A stretch of DNA of 41,012 nt from positions 1 through 41,012 of the forward strand of contig CANJNG010000020.1 of assembly GCA_947475205.1 (NCBI GenBank), in the 5' to 3' direction. Position 1 is the stretch's first letter. Every line of letters begins with the position of its first letter. The DNA is from Bacteroidota bacterium (GTDB lineage: Bacteria > Bacteroidota > Bacteroidia > JAIBAJ01). The notes beneath the pieces were generated by a model that saw only the letters and a program-made list of their open reading frames with translations, was not told the DNA's origin and ran no database searches. Positions 25,168 through 34,555 of this stretch are shown one piece after another. The position numbers were made by a program, and so were the translations under genes.

Positions 25168-27705
25168 TTATTTAATCAGCTTAATGCTACCCCCGTAAAA
25201 TCGCTGTTTACCATTGGCATCCCGAACAAAAATGTCATAAATATAATTGCCTTGCGATGCTTCAATGCCCGTGTCGGTAATAGTTCCGTCCCAGGGCTCT
25301 TCAAAGTTTTTGGTTCTGAAAACTCGATTTCCCCAGCGGTCGTAAATCTTCATTTCATACTCCCGGATTCCCTGCCCTTTTGGGCCAAAGGTGTCGTTTA
25401 TTAAATCAGGATCGTGGGGGGTGAACGTGCTTGGAATATAAATAGCATAAAAGGAACGTACAGTTACCCGATTCATAAGCTGGTCGGAGCATTGCCCTTC
25501 ATTAGTAGCGGTGAGTAGAATGGAAAATGTTCCCGTATCTTTAAAGGTGTAGGTAGGCGACATATCCGTAATAGAATCGCCGGCTATTTGCCATAAATAC
25601 TGCGTTGCATCAATGGTATTGTTTGAAAACGTTACCACCGGGTCAATCATATCCACTATTTCGTTGCTTTCGGTAAATGTTGCCACCGGATAAGGGTAAA
25701 CACTAATCATACTGTCCACTGTCAAGGTATCAGTACAGCCCTGATCTGAAATGGCAATGAGGCTAATGGTATATTTTCCGGGAGTTTCGTAAAGATGAAA
25801 GGGGTATTGGTCAAAGGATGAATCTGGTTCACCAAGATACCATTTCCAAGCAACTACGCTTCCTATTCCTGTTGAAATATAGCTGGAATCAGTAAAAGTT
25901 ATCGCTACAGGCAAACAGCCAGTAGTAGTGTCAGGGGTGAAAAATGCAGTTGGATTAGGATTTACAGTTACGTTTATCGGTTTGGTTACCGGGGTAGAAT
26001 TGCAGCCATCGGTAACGGTAACGTTTATAATTGTAGGAACGGATGTAGAAACCATAAACGGCCCCGGCCCCGGCCCTACACCATTATCCCAAGTATAGGT
26101 ATAATTGCGATCGCCGCCTGTCGCCAAAGCACTTAAGGAAAAAGGCACATCGCTGCAAGTAGCCACATTGGCAGGAACGCTTAAATCTAAAATTTCATGA
26201 ACAATAACGGTAATATCATGGCTTTGACTTTGGCAAACCCCATCAGAAGCCGTAACCTGATAGGTAGTTGTAACATTCGGAGAAACGGTTTGTGTAGCTG
26301 TTGTTGGGCCATTGTCCCAAGTAAATGTTACGGCGGGTACTCCCGCACCCGGATTAGCAGTGAGGTCAATCGAATTTCCGGCACAAATAGTGTCGGTAAA
26401 ACTACCGCTACCGCCCACACTATTGCTAATGGTAAAGGCTAATTCAGCGGGTTCATTTATTACCACAACTTGGGGAGGAGCCGTACAACCGTTAGCATCA
26501 ACTACAGTAGCATTCACCGCCCCCTGTGGAAGGGTAGTTAACGCAAACCCAGATAATCCATTAGACCAATTACATACATAAGGAGGGGTGCCACCATTAG
26601 CGACAACAGTGGCCTGACCGTCTGAATAACCAAAACAGGTAGCATTGGAAAAGCTACCTATACTAGCCGCTAGCTGCGATGGCTGAGTAATCACTGCATT
26701 TACTGTTGGTGGCGAACAACCTCCGGCATCAGTAACGGTTACAGAAACGGGGCCTATGGGTTGGTTGGTGATAAGATTAGTAGTCTGGCCACCGCCCCAT
26801 AAATAACTATAAGGAAAAGTTCCCCCCGTAACCTGTGCCACTGCGGCTCCGCTGTTATCGCCAAAGCAATTTACATTCGTAACCGAAATGCCAACCGTCA
26901 TGCTGGATGGGTCGATAAAAGTAAAGTTCTGAATAGGTGTTGAACAACCTGTATTATCAGTAGCAATACAAGTAACTGGAGTACTAGGAGGAGTCGGCCC
27001 TTGATTTATAATTGTTGGTCCAGTATCACCTGTTGACCAATTGTAAGTTATGGGCAAAACGCCATTATTAACCGTTAAGGTTGCTGTTCCATCGGCAGCT
27101 CCCTGACACGAAATGGGCGTGGAGGATATTGAAAAGTTGAGGCCGCCATTATTGGTAATTGTTACCGATGCACTTGCAATGGGACAACTATTCGCATCGG
27201 TAACATCTACCTGATGAGTCCCTGCAGTAAGGCTTGTAGCAGTTTGAGTAAGTTCACCATTATCCCATGCATAAGTATATGGAGCTGTTCCTCCGGTTAC
27301 ATCGGCTGTACCACCGCCAGGAGTACCACCGCAGCCAATATTAACAGGATTAATTACTTGAACTACCAAAGGTGAAACAACGGGTAAAATCGTAAACGAA
27401 AAAGGAAAAGCTACACCCAGATTATCTGTAACGGATATATCATACGTTCCGGGAGGTAGGTTTGTATATAAGGTTGTATTTCCAGCGGCAGGGTAATTTT
27501 CTGTGTTTCCCAAGTTTGCCGGCCCTCCAATCCAGTTAAGGGCAAAAGGCGGGTTGGTGCCAACAATCGAAAAAACCACATCGCCATTGTTTGCACCATA
27601 GCACAATTCATCGTTCGAAACCGAAGAAACCGAAAGCGGTTGTGCATTTGCTGCAATTTGGGCCAAACAAAAAACAAACAAAAACGCAACAAATCCCTTC
27701 TTCAT
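25168..27705 (-). CDS. SprB-repeat/PKD protein with T9SS type B (gliding-associated) tail
   Basis: 845-residue secreted protein. Signal peptide MKKGFVAFLFVFCLAQIAANAQ (start at 27703-27705; an in-frame ATG nine codons upstream is less likely). Then about five SprB-type repeats of some 75 residues each (for example VNCFGDNSGAAVAQVTGG, ATCFGYSDGQATVVANGG, each closing on VTDA.GC), two Ig-like repeats (TICAGNSIDLTANPG; ATCSDVPFSLSALATGG), two PKD domains (about 590-760, WKWYLGEPDSSF and YLWQIAGDSITDMSPTYTF), and the gliding-motility-associated C-terminal domain (IPSTFTPHDPDLINDTF, MKIYDRWGNRVF, ending GGSIKLIK). These proteins are surface adhesins or gliding-related; the gene stands alone. Confidence 0.92.
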   Translation of the reverse strand: MKKGFVAFLFVFCLAQIAANAQPLSVSSVSNDELCYGANNGDVVFSIVGTNPPFALNWIGGPANLGNTENYPAAGNTTLYTNLPPGTYDISVTDNLGVAFPFSFTILPVVSPLVVQVINPVNIGCGGTPGGGTADVTGGTAPYTYAWDNGELTQTATSLTAGTHQVDVTDANSCPIASASVTITNNGGLNFSISSTPISCQGAADGTATLTVNNGVLPITYNWSTGDTGPTIINQGPTPPSTPVTCIATDNTGCSTPIQNFTFIDPSSMTVGISVTNVNCFGDNSGAAVAQVTGGTFPYSYLWGGGQTTNLITNQPIGPVSVTVTDAGGCSPPTVNAVITQPSQLAASIGSFSNATCFGYSDGQATVVANGGTPPYVCNWSNGLSGFALTTLPQGAVNATVVDANGCTAPPQVVVINEPAELAFTISNSVGGSGSFTDTICAGNSIDLTANPGAGVPAVTFTWDNGPTTATQTVSPNVTTTYQVTASDGVCQSQSHDITVIVHEILDLSVPANVATCSDVPFSLSALATGGDRNYTYTWDNGVGPGPGPFMVSTSVPTIINVTVTDGCNSTPVTKPINVTVNPNPTAFFTPDTTTGCLPVAITFTDSSYISTGIGSVVAWKWYLGEPDSSFDQYPFHLYETPGKYTISLIAISDQGCTDTLTVDSMISVYPYPVATFTESNEIVDMIDPVVTFSNNTIDATQYLWQIAGDSITDMSPTYTFKDTGTFSILLTATNEGQCSDQLMNRVTVRSFYAIYIPSTFTPHDPDLINDTFGPKGQGIREYEMKIYDRWGNRVFRTKNFEEPWDGTITDTGIEASQGNYIYDIFVRDANGKQRFYGGSIKLIK

Positions 27706-27893
27706 AAAACTACCGCCACTGTGGAACATCAAATTATTGCAATCAATTGTTTCTAAGATGGCAAAAATAGGAAAACTATGTCAATGGGGAATTTGGAATT
27801 TGCGAGGGAATAAAACCTTTGTTTAGAAGGCGACTGGCAAAGACCCAATATTGTTAAGTTAAGATTTTTGACACTGAAAGGGTCATAATTCAG
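27706..27893. other. Gap between the SprB-repeat gene and the IS982 element
   Basis: Non-coding; upstream region of the minus-strand gene at 25168. No clear promoter was identified. Confidence 0.4.
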
Positions 27894-28981
27894 ACTATTA
27901 ACCTGAGTTCGGGTTAAGGTTATCCGTTTTAAATTATCAACAACTTATTGTTTGTCAGTAAAATAGTAGCACTGGTGTTAGTTATATTTGTAGTGCAAAC
28001 AGCAAATAATTACACTAAAACCAATGCTACTGGATAAAATTATAGAAACTTTTGTCAAGGATGATGATTTCTGCAAGATTTTCAGGGATGAATATTTGAA
28101 TGCCCCACAGTTTCTGATTGGGTCGGATATAAAGACCCGAAACAGAGCCACAGGCTTTGTGATTCGGAAATCATCACCCTGCTTATCGCCTTTCACGGCG
28201 GGCAATTCAGGAATTTCAAGCACTTTTATATCGACTATGTGCAAGTGCATTTAAAAGGTGATTTCCCCGACTTGGTTTCCTACAACCGCTTCATTGCACT
28301 TAGCCACCGTCACGCCCTTGTATTTATGCTTTTCCTGCATCATTGCTGCCGAGGTGAATGCACGGGAATTAGCTTTATAGATTCCACTGTTGTAAGGGTT
28401 TGCCACAATAAACGCATACCACGCCACAAAACCTTCAAGGGTATTGCCGAAAGAGGAAAATCCTCCATGGGATGGTTCTTTGGCTTCAAGTTGCACATAA
28501 TAATCAACGATAAAGGTGAAATACTTTCGTTCTACATATCCAAAGGAAATACAGATGACAGAAATATGGAAGCAATCACTCAAATGACTAAGAATTTATT
28601 TGGAAAACTCTTGGGCGACAAGGGTTACATCTCAAAAGCATTGAGCGATTTGCTTTGGGGGAATGCTATCCAACTTATTACAGCAGTATGGAGAAATATG
28701 AAATCGGTAGCCTTGAGCAACGAAGAAAGAATACTGTTGAGGAAACCTTCGGTTATCGAGACGGTTAATGACGAACTTAAAAATATATGTCAGCTAGAAC
28801 ACTCTAGACATCGTTCCTTAACTGGATTTCTGCTCAACATCTTAGCCACTATTGCAGCTTATTCTTTCTTCCCTAAAAAGCCTTTTATTAAACAACACGT
28901 TGAGGAAACTAATCCAAAACGTCTGAAAATGTAAAATCTGCAATTGCAACTCGCCGCTTAACCCGAACTCAGGTTAATAGT
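27894..28981 (+). mobile_element. IS982-family insertion sequence
   Basis: 1,088-bp element bounded by perfect 25-bp inverted repeats (27894-27918 and 28957-28981, beginning ACTATTAACCTGAGTTC). It holds one transposase frame, broken by a frameshift. The right end abuts an IS1-family remnant, so the IS982 probably inserted into or next to that element. No certain target duplication was seen. A deleted relative lies at 1-403. Confidence 0.9.
28024..28934 (+). pseudogene. IS982-family DDE transposase, frameshifted
   Basis: Cut-and-paste DDE transposase of about 300 residues, in two frames. The first frame gives MLLDKIIETFVKDDDFCKIF up to SDIKTRN; around 28145-28148 the coding frame changes and continues as CDSEIITLLIAFHGGQF, then FIDSTVVRVCHNKRI (first Asp), LLGDKGYIS (second Asp) and VIETVNDELKN (Glu). 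Catalytic residues are therefore all present, but not in one frame. There is no slippery A-run at the break, so programmed frameshifting is unlikely; a one-base indel or a sequence error is the simple reading. Confidence 0.88.
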
Positions 28982-29459
28982 ATAGCAAGGCTTTTGGGTA
29001 TTTCCTCTACCACGGTAATAGCTCGCATAAAGGCAATAGCTAAAGCGATAGTTCTACCGCCCATTACAATGGGTAAAAGTTATGAAGTGGGTGAACTACG
29101 AACGTTTATAGGAAACAAAGAAAATGAATGCTGGGTGGCTTATGCCCTTGATAAAGATACCCGAAAGGTGGTGGACTTGCGGGTGGGAAACCGCACCAAA
29201 CGAATGCTGAAACCGATAATTGATACGCTTCTGCTTTCAGATGCTGCCTGAATCACTACCGATAAATTGGAAATTTATGAAACGCTTATCCCCAAGAAAA
29301 AAACATAACAACCGCCACCGAGGCATAAACCGAATAGAGCGGAATAATCTAACGCTTCGCACATATTTGAAGCGACTTGCTCGCCGCAGCATTTGTTTCA
29401 GTAAAAGCCTGGCAATGCTTGAGGCAACAGTAAAAGTGGGCATTTGGAGGAAGTGTTAA
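28982..29459 (+). pseudogene. IS1-family transposase remnant
   Basis: The plus strand reads IARLLGISSTTVIARIKAI (DNA-binding helix), then IGNKENECWVAYALDKDTRK and a frame that meets TGA at 29249. Reading continues ITTDKLEIYETLIPKKK, then shifts frame at an A-run near 29300 to HRGINRIERNNLTLRTYLKR and ICFSKSLAMLEATVK, the IS1 InsB C-terminus. One in-frame stop, one frameshift and a missing 5' end make it a dead copy. The IS982 element sits exactly at its left edge. Confidence 0.85.
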
Positions 29460-29634
29460 TTTGGAATAATGCTATAGCCTATTTCGTTACCTTCAGCAAG
29501 TATTTTCCCGACAATGCAGAGAATTGCAAAAATTAAATACCACCGAAATATGTTTGATTGAGTATTCAAGGCGAAATGTGCAATTTGTAATATAACTAAT
29601 GGAATAAGCATTACGGGATATTGCGTATTAATTC

Positions 29635-29642
29635 TACCTTTG
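29635..29642 (+). promoter_or_regulatory. -7 box immediately before dnaX
   Basis: TACCTTTG is an exact TAnnTTTG match, 5 bp before the dnaX ATG. If it is used, the transcript would start at or next to the ATG, giving a leaderless or almost leaderless mRNA. No -33 box is certain. Confidence 0.4.
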
Positions 29643-29647
29643 ACCCG

Positions 29648-30778
29648 ATGGACAATTTTGTTGTTTCGGCTCGTAAATACCGCCCTACCACCTTTAACGA
29701 TGTGGTGGGTCAGTTAAGCATTACGAGTACCCTCAAAAATGCCATCAAAAACAAGCATTTAGCTCAGGCATTTTTGTTTTGCGGGCCGCGTGGAGTGGGG
29801 AAAACCACTTGTGCAAGGATTTTAGCCAAAACCATAAATTGCCTGAACTTGGGTGAAGACACCGAGCCATGCAACCAATGCGAAAGCTGCACTTCATTCA
29901 ACAATAGCCATTCGTTTAACATTCATGAATTGGATGCAGCCAGCAACAATTCAGTTGACGATATACGGAGTTTGATTGACCAGGTAAGGTTCGCACCTCA
30001 GGTGGGCAAGTTCAGTATTTATATAATCGACGAGGTACACATGCTTAGTCAGGCGGCGTTTAATGCTTTCTTGAAAACACTGGAAGAACCACCACCGCAC
30101 GCCATTTTTATATTGGCCACCACCGAGCGGCACAAGATTTTACCAACCATCCTCAGCCGGTGTCAAATTTTCGATTTTAACCGAATTAGCATTGATGACA
30201 TTGCCAAACATTTAGAATATGTGGCAAAAAGCGAAAATATTCAGGCCGACTCCGATGCCTTACATATTATTGCTCAAAAGGCCGATGGTGCCATGCGGGA
30301 TTCACTCTCCATGTTTGACCAGTTGGTAAGTTTTGCCGGAAATCATCTTACCTACAAAGCCGTAATTGATAACCTCAATATTCTTGATTACGATTATTAT
30401 TTCAAGATAGTTGATTCCATTATCGGTAAGAAAATTCCCGACAGCCTTTTGCTTTTTGATGAAATTTTGCGAAACGGTTTCGATGGTCACCAGTTCATTA
30501 CCGGGCTTGGGACTCACCTTCGCAACCTAATGGTATGCCTCGACCCCGAAACCTTGAAGCTTTTGGAAGTGGGGCAAAACATCAAAGAAAAGTATCTAAA
30601 CCAAAGCCAATTGTGCAATGCCCGTTATATTCTGGCTTGTTTAGAAATTACCAACCGGGCGGACTCTGCCTATCGAACCAGTAAAAACCAGCGACTTACG
30701 GTGGAGTTAGCTCTTATGCAGCTTTGCAGTTATGGTGCAGGTGGCGAACAAGTTTCGACCACCGAAAAAAAAAATTAA
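29648..30778 (+). CDS. dnaX: DNA polymerase III gamma-type product (zero-frame DnaX)
   Basis: Read without slippage, dnaX gives a 376-residue clamp-loader ATPase. Domains: AAA+ core with Walker A GPRGVGKT (46-53), a zinc module with Cys65, Cys75, Cys78 and Cys81, Walker B IIDEVHML (Asp128), the FLKTLEEPP segment and the SRC arginine-finger motif (LSRCQIFDF), then the helical collar domain III. The frame ends in TEKKN and TAA, two bases after a run of ten A's (30765-30774). The ATG at 29648 begins MDNFVVSARKYRPTTF, the usual family start. The product lacks domains IV-V, so it matches the gamma form, which loads the sliding clamp but cannot bind the polymerase core. Confidence 0.88.
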   Translation: MDNFVVSARKYRPTTFNDVVGQLSITSTLKNAIKNKHLAQAFLFCGPRGVGKTTCARILAKTINCLNLGEDTEPCNQCESCTSFNNSHSFNIHELDAASNNSVDDIRSLIDQVRFAPQVGKFSIYIIDEVHMLSQAAFNAFLKTLEEPPPHAIFILATTERHKILPTILSRCQIFDFNRISIDDIAKHLEYVAKSENIQADSDALHIIAQKADGAMRDSLSMFDQLVSFAGNHLTYKAVIDNLNILDYDYYFKIVDSIIGKKIPDSLLLFDEILRNGFDGHQFITGLGTHLRNLMVCLDPETLKLLEVGQNIKEKYLNQSQLCNARYILACLEITNRADSAYRTSKNQRLTVELALMQLCSYGAGGEQVSTTEKKN

Positions 30779-31418
30779 CCTGATTCTGTCGCCCGCCCAA
30801 CTAAGTGGCGAAGACAGTTTACCCACATTTTTATTGCCGATTACCGAAAAAGCGAATCCTGATGTTGCGTCGCAATTTGGCACCATCACTTCCTCTCTCG
30901 ATAAAAAGCCAAAGCCACAGGTTTACGCTAATCAGGGCTATAAATTAGGAGCATTCAAGCCTCAGTTAAAGTCGGTAAATTCCTACGTTTCTGGCCAAAC
31001 CATTCCTAACTCTGTTCCTAACGAAGAAATCTCGCAGGTGGCCGAATCTAGCGGACAAATGTTTGCCGGTGTTGATTCAGTTTGGGATGAGTTGGCCGAA
31101 TATATGCACAAAAAGGGCAAAATCTCTATCTCGAATGCATTACGGAAAACGCCCGAAGAGCGGGAAAAGGACATATATGTATTACGGTTAGATAACAGTT
31201 CGCAACTTGAAGATGCCACACCCGAAAAGCAGGAAATGGTTGATTTTTTGAGGAAGAAAACTGGAATCCCGGCTTTTAATTTAATTTTAGAGGTTGTTCA
31301 ACCCCATGATATTGAAAAGAAACTCCTCAGCCCCAAAGAGAAATATCAAAAGATGATAGAACTTAACCCCTTGCTGAAAGCCTTGAAGGATAAATTGGAT
31401 TTAGACATAGAGTATTAA
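29648..31418 (+). CDS. dnaX: DNA polymerase III tau subunit, requires frame change at the A10 tract
   Basis: After the A-run the family sequence continues in another frame: KINLILSPAQLSGED, a low-complexity linker, then the conserved C-terminal domain (VWDELAEYMHKKGKISIS, VLRLDNSSQLEDATPEKQEM, and the closing LLKALKDKLDLDIEY typical of Bacteroidota DnaX). Dropping one A (or adding two) joins the two parts into a 589-residue tau, the usual length. Either transcriptional slippage or +1 ribosomal frameshifting would do it; a homopolymer sequencing error would look the same. The second part has no start codon with family support, so it is not an independent gene. A flavin-reductase-like gene follows 25 bp later. 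Confidence 0.82.
30765..30774 (+). promoter_or_regulatory. Slippage site in dnaX (ten A's)
   Basis: Run of ten A's between the gamma and tau reading frames. Zero frame meets TAA at 30776; the frame one base before meets TGA at 30781; only the +1 (equivalent to losing one A) frame stays open to 31418. In Thermus thermophilus dnaX a run of nine A's supports transcriptional slippage. Confidence 0.6.
30786..30817 (+). promoter_or_regulatory. Possible stem-loop downstream of the dnaX slip site
   Basis: CTGT-CGCC (30786-30793) pairs with GGCG and ACAG (30807-30810, 30814-30817) with an AAG bulge and a 13-base loop. It starts 12 bases after the A-run, a position where frameshift-stimulating hairpins are found. 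Stability was not computed. Confidence 0.4.
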
Positions 31419-31443
31419 GTAATTCGCCCAGTAGCATCACAAT

Positions 31444-32274
31444 ATGTCCTTTAAAACTATAACCCCCGGCGAAGTGCCCTCTGCAGCATTGCATGCTTAT
31501 TTATTAGGTGCAGTTGCACCTCGACCGATTGCCTTTGCAAGCACAATTGACAAGGAAGGAAATGTCAATCTTTCCCCGTTCAGTTTCTTTAATGTCTTCG
31601 GTTCCAATCCCCCAATTGCTATTTTCTCCCCAGCTCGTCGGGTACGAGACAATACTATAAAGCATACGCTCGAAAATGTGCAGGAAGTTCCCGAGGTGGT
31701 TATCAACGTGGTGAATTACGCCATGGTGCAGCAAACTTCACTTAGCAGTTGCGAATATCCTAAAGGAGACAATGAATTTGAAAAAGCAGGGTTTACAGAA
31801 TTAGCTTCTGAAATGGTGAAACCACCACGGGTAAAGGAAAGCCCGGTGCAGTTGGAATGTAAAGTACTAGACATAATCTACACAGGAACGGAAGGCGGTG
31901 CGGGAAACCTAATTGTTTGCGAAGTGCTAAAAATTCACGTGTCGAAAAGTGTCTTAAACGAAGATGGCCGCATTGATCAACATAAAATTGATTTGGTAGG
32001 CCGACTTGGAGGAGATTGGTATGTACGGGCTTCGGGTGATGCTTTATTTCAGGTAGAGAAACCGAATACAAAGCTTGGGATTGGTTTCGATAAATTACCA
32101 AAAGCTATTCGGGAAAGCAAGGTTTTAACCGGGAATCAATGGGCTCAGTTGGCCAATGTTTCCGAATTGCCTGTTGCAACTAATTTTTCTGCGGAAGAAA
32201 GCTTTCATAAAGCAGCAGGAATGTTGTTAGATAATGGAAAAGTAGCAGAAGCTTGGGCCTTGTTGAGTGCATAG
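31444..32274 (+). CDS. Flavin reductase-like FMN-binding protein
   Basis: 276-residue protein of the flavin-reductase-like, FMN-binding split-barrel family. The N-terminal signature LLGAVAPRPIAFASTIDKEG followed by NLSPFSFFNVFGSNPPIAIFSP is the FMN-binding region and is typical of this group. A C-terminal extension of about 80 residues is helical (EESFHKAAGMLLDNGKVAEAW). It may reduce flavin or act on an unknown substrate; no partner oxygenase is next to it. The ATG lies 25 bp after dnaX, so co-transcription is possible, and the next gene starts 12 bp later. Confidence 0.85.
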   Translation: MSFKTITPGEVPSAALHAYLLGAVAPRPIAFASTIDKEGNVNLSPFSFFNVFGSNPPIAIFSPARRVRDNTIKHTLENVQEVPEVVINVVNYAMVQQTSLSSCEYPKGDNEFEKAGFTELASEMVKPPRVKESPVQLECKVLDIIYTGTEGGAGNLIVCEVLKIHVSKSVLNEDGRIDQHKIDLVGRLGGDWYVRASGDALFQVEKPNTKLGIGFDKLPKAIRESKVLTGNQWAQLANVSELPVATNFSAEESFHKAAGMLLDNGKVAEAWALLSA

Positions 32275-32286
32275 GAAGTGTAGATA

Positions 32287-34323
32287 TTGAATAAGATTAT
32301 ACAACTTTTTCGTCTCAAATTAACTAACCATATAGTTGCATTTGCTGCTTTATTGGTGGGTTTAGTAATGATTCGGGTATATGAATTACTATATCTGACA
32401 TTTTCAACCCATGCTTTACCTTCCATTTTTGGAATTACGAGTGGGCTGAATTTCGATGCCTTTTTTGTGTTTGCAAGTTCCTTTTTACTACTTCCATTTT
32501 TTTTAATTGTAGCATTTGTAAGTAGCCGATTGGTTGCATTGTTGTATGGGATTTATGCCTTACTGATTGTGTTTCTACACATCATTTTCTCTCAGTTTTT
32601 CCTGACTACCGGCGAGTTGCTTAGCAATATATTCTTGCAAGTATCTTATGCAGAAATAAAACAAATTAGTTCGGCCGAGCTATCCTTGCAGCGTGCCGAT
32701 GTATGGCTGATGTATCTATTGATTCCCGTTCCGGTAGCTTGGTTTTTCCTGTTTCGATTTAATAAAGTGATTCTGTTGCCAAGGGTGCAAAATGTTTTAG
32801 TTACAGTGTATTTAATACTGTTTCTAGTAATTTTCAAAAATCTTAACCATTTTCAAAAGTCGGTTGAATTCTTCCCAAGCTATTATGACTATTATGCGGG
32901 AAACAACAAACTGGTTTATTTTGCTAATTCAATTTACAAGGCAAAAGCCGAAGAAGACGCAGACAAACTTTTGACAAAAGCGGAAATATCTGAATACATT
33001 AAAGATTTCCAAAAGCTAAACCCCGGCTTTAATTATTACTCTCAACAATATCCCTTGTTGCACAATGAGCAGTATCCAAATGTGCTTGGTCAATTCTTTG
33101 ATAGTTCAGAAACCAAACCCAATATAGTCTTCTTGATTGTGGAGGGACTTTCCGGCGAGTTTTGCGGAAAGAATACTTATGTCGGTCATTTTACTCCCTT
33201 TGTAGATTCCTTGATAAACCATAGCTTGTATTGGGACCATTTCCTTAGCAACGCCGAGTTTTCATATGGTGCACTACCACACATTTTGGCCTCTTCTGTT
33301 TATGGCCCTCAGGAACGAGGTATCATTAATATGAAGCATAGATTTCCCAATCAAAAAGCGTATCCCAAACACAATTCCATTTTAAATTTGGTGGAGCAAA
33401 ATGGCTATCGAACCCGGTTTTTCTATGGCGGCGAGCCCAGTTTTGATAATTTAATGGGATATACCAGTCAGCAGGGCATTGATTATATGCTGGATGCAAC
33501 CAAATTCAACACCAATAAATATCATCAACTTGTGCACACAAACGGCACCTTAGGCTGGGGATATAACGACAAAGATTTATTCAATCAGGCTAAGGAAATA
33601 GTAGATGCCACCACCGGAAATAACCCGTATTTGGACACCTATGTTACCCTTTCGCTCCATAGTCCGTTCGAACTTTTTACGGACGATTATAAAGAAGAGG
33701 CTTTTTTGCGAAAACGCTTATCCCCTAGAAATAAGAATTATAACGAAATAGTAAAAACCATAAACAAAGGGGTATTATCCGCTACAGTGTTTACAGACGA
33801 TGCTTTACAGCAATTTTTCAATATCTATAAAAAGCGGAAGGAGTTTAACAACACGATATTTATTATCACCGGCGACCATCGTGTAGCCGACGATATTCCC
33901 AGCAGGAGTATGATTGATTTATATCATGTGCCTTTGATCATCTATTCCCCATTATTAAAGCACAGTCGCACCTTTAAGGGTTTATGCAGCCATATTGATA
34001 TTGTACCCTCCCTAATCGAACTTTTGAAAAGCAATTATGGACTTAAATTTCAATATTCACAACATTGGATGGGCTCGGGCTTAGACACTTCGGCCGTTTA
34101 TCGAAACAATAAATCATTTTCACTAAGTTTGTTTAACACTTCTCAGCCTTCCTTTCTTCACCACAATTATATGCTGATTGGTGACGAAGTGTGGAAGATT
34201 GATGAACACTTTGCTGCTAAACTCGAAAAAGACAAAACAACAGTTGATTCCATAAAACTCAGAGCAAAAACCTACAGAGTTATAAATAAAGTAGTGTGCC
34301 GAGAAGATAGAATTTGTGATTGA
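32287..34323 (+). CDS. LTA-synthase-like sulfatase-fold membrane protein
   Basis: 678-residue inner-membrane protein. Five hydrophobic segments fill the first 180 residues (NHIVAFAALLVGLVMIRVYE, ASSFLLLPFFLIVAFV, LLYGIYALLIVFLHIIFSQF, and two more), followed by an extracytoplasmic alkaline-phosphatase/sulfatase-fold domain: NIVFLIVEGLSGEF (metal-binding Glu), NAEFSYGALPHILASS (nucleophile region) and ITGDHRVADDIPSR (Asp-His). The family includes lipoteichoic acid synthases and phosphoethanolamine/phosphoglycerol transferases; in a Gram-negative host it probably modifies an envelope lipid or glycan. The start is TTG at 32287; starting at the later ATG (residue 28) would cut the first membrane helix. 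A hairpin lies downstream. Confidence 0.87.
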   Translation: MNKIIQLFRLKLTNHIVAFAALLVGLVMIRVYELLYLTFSTHALPSIFGITSGLNFDAFFVFASSFLLLPFFLIVAFVSSRLVALLYGIYALLIVFLHIIFSQFFLTTGELLSNIFLQVSYAEIKQISSAELSLQRADVWLMYLLIPVPVAWFFLFRFNKVILLPRVQNVLVTVYLILFLVIFKNLNHFQKSVEFFPSYYDYYAGNNKLVYFANSIYKAKAEEDADKLLTKAEISEYIKDFQKLNPGFNYYSQQYPLLHNEQYPNVLGQFFDSSETKPNIVFLIVEGLSGEFCGKNTYVGHFTPFVDSLINHSLYWDHFLSNAEFSYGALPHILASSVYGPQERGIINMKHRFPNQKAYPKHNSILNLVEQNGYRTRFFYGGEPSFDNLMGYTSQQGIDYMLDATKFNTNKYHQLVHTNGTLGWGYNDKDLFNQAKEIVDATTGNNPYLDTYVTLSLHSPFELFTDDYKEEAFLRKRLSPRNKNYNEIVKTINKGVLSATVFTDDALQQFFNIYKKRKEFNNTIFIITGDHRVADDIPSRSMIDLYHVPLIIYSPLLKHSRTFKGLCSHIDIVPSLIELLKSNYGLKFQYSQHWMGSGLDTSAVYRNNKSFSLSLFNTSQPSFLHHNYMLIGDEVWKIDEHFAAKLEKDKTTVDSIKLRAKTYRVINKVVCREDRICD

Positions 34324-34490
34324 GAAACAGATTGTAAACGGTCTAATATGGAAATGTCCTCAAGGAGAGTAACTGTCAAAAACACAATTAGGTCGCCGAA
34401 AATTTTTAGGTCTTGGCTCTGAAGTGCAGATGCAGAAGGGATAGATTTGCTCTAAAACTAAGTATGATTGCAGGTATTTACAACTTCGAA

Positions 34491-34523
34491 TTTTGAAAGT
34501 GGTCTAACGAAACACTTTCAAAA
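34491..34523. terminator. Perfect hairpin between sulfatase and PorE-like genes
   Basis: TTTTGAAAGTG (34491-34501) pairs perfectly with CACTTTCAAAA (34513-34523) around an 11-base loop, in the gap between two convergent genes. It suits a bidirectional terminator, though only short A/T runs flank it. The remainder of 34324-34490 shows nothing else. Confidence 0.55.
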
Positions 34524-34555
34524 TAAGAGCTGTTTTCTTTTTAACCCACCCAATA

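Noticed and set aside
28140-28150. Programmed frameshift in the IS982 transposase
   Set aside because: No slippery sequence at the break and IS982 members normally use a single frame.
30732-30764. GTG/ATG-like start for an independent gene at the dnaX 3' part
   Set aside because: These codons overlap the DnaX collar domain in another frame, and the product begins in the middle of the DnaX family sequence.
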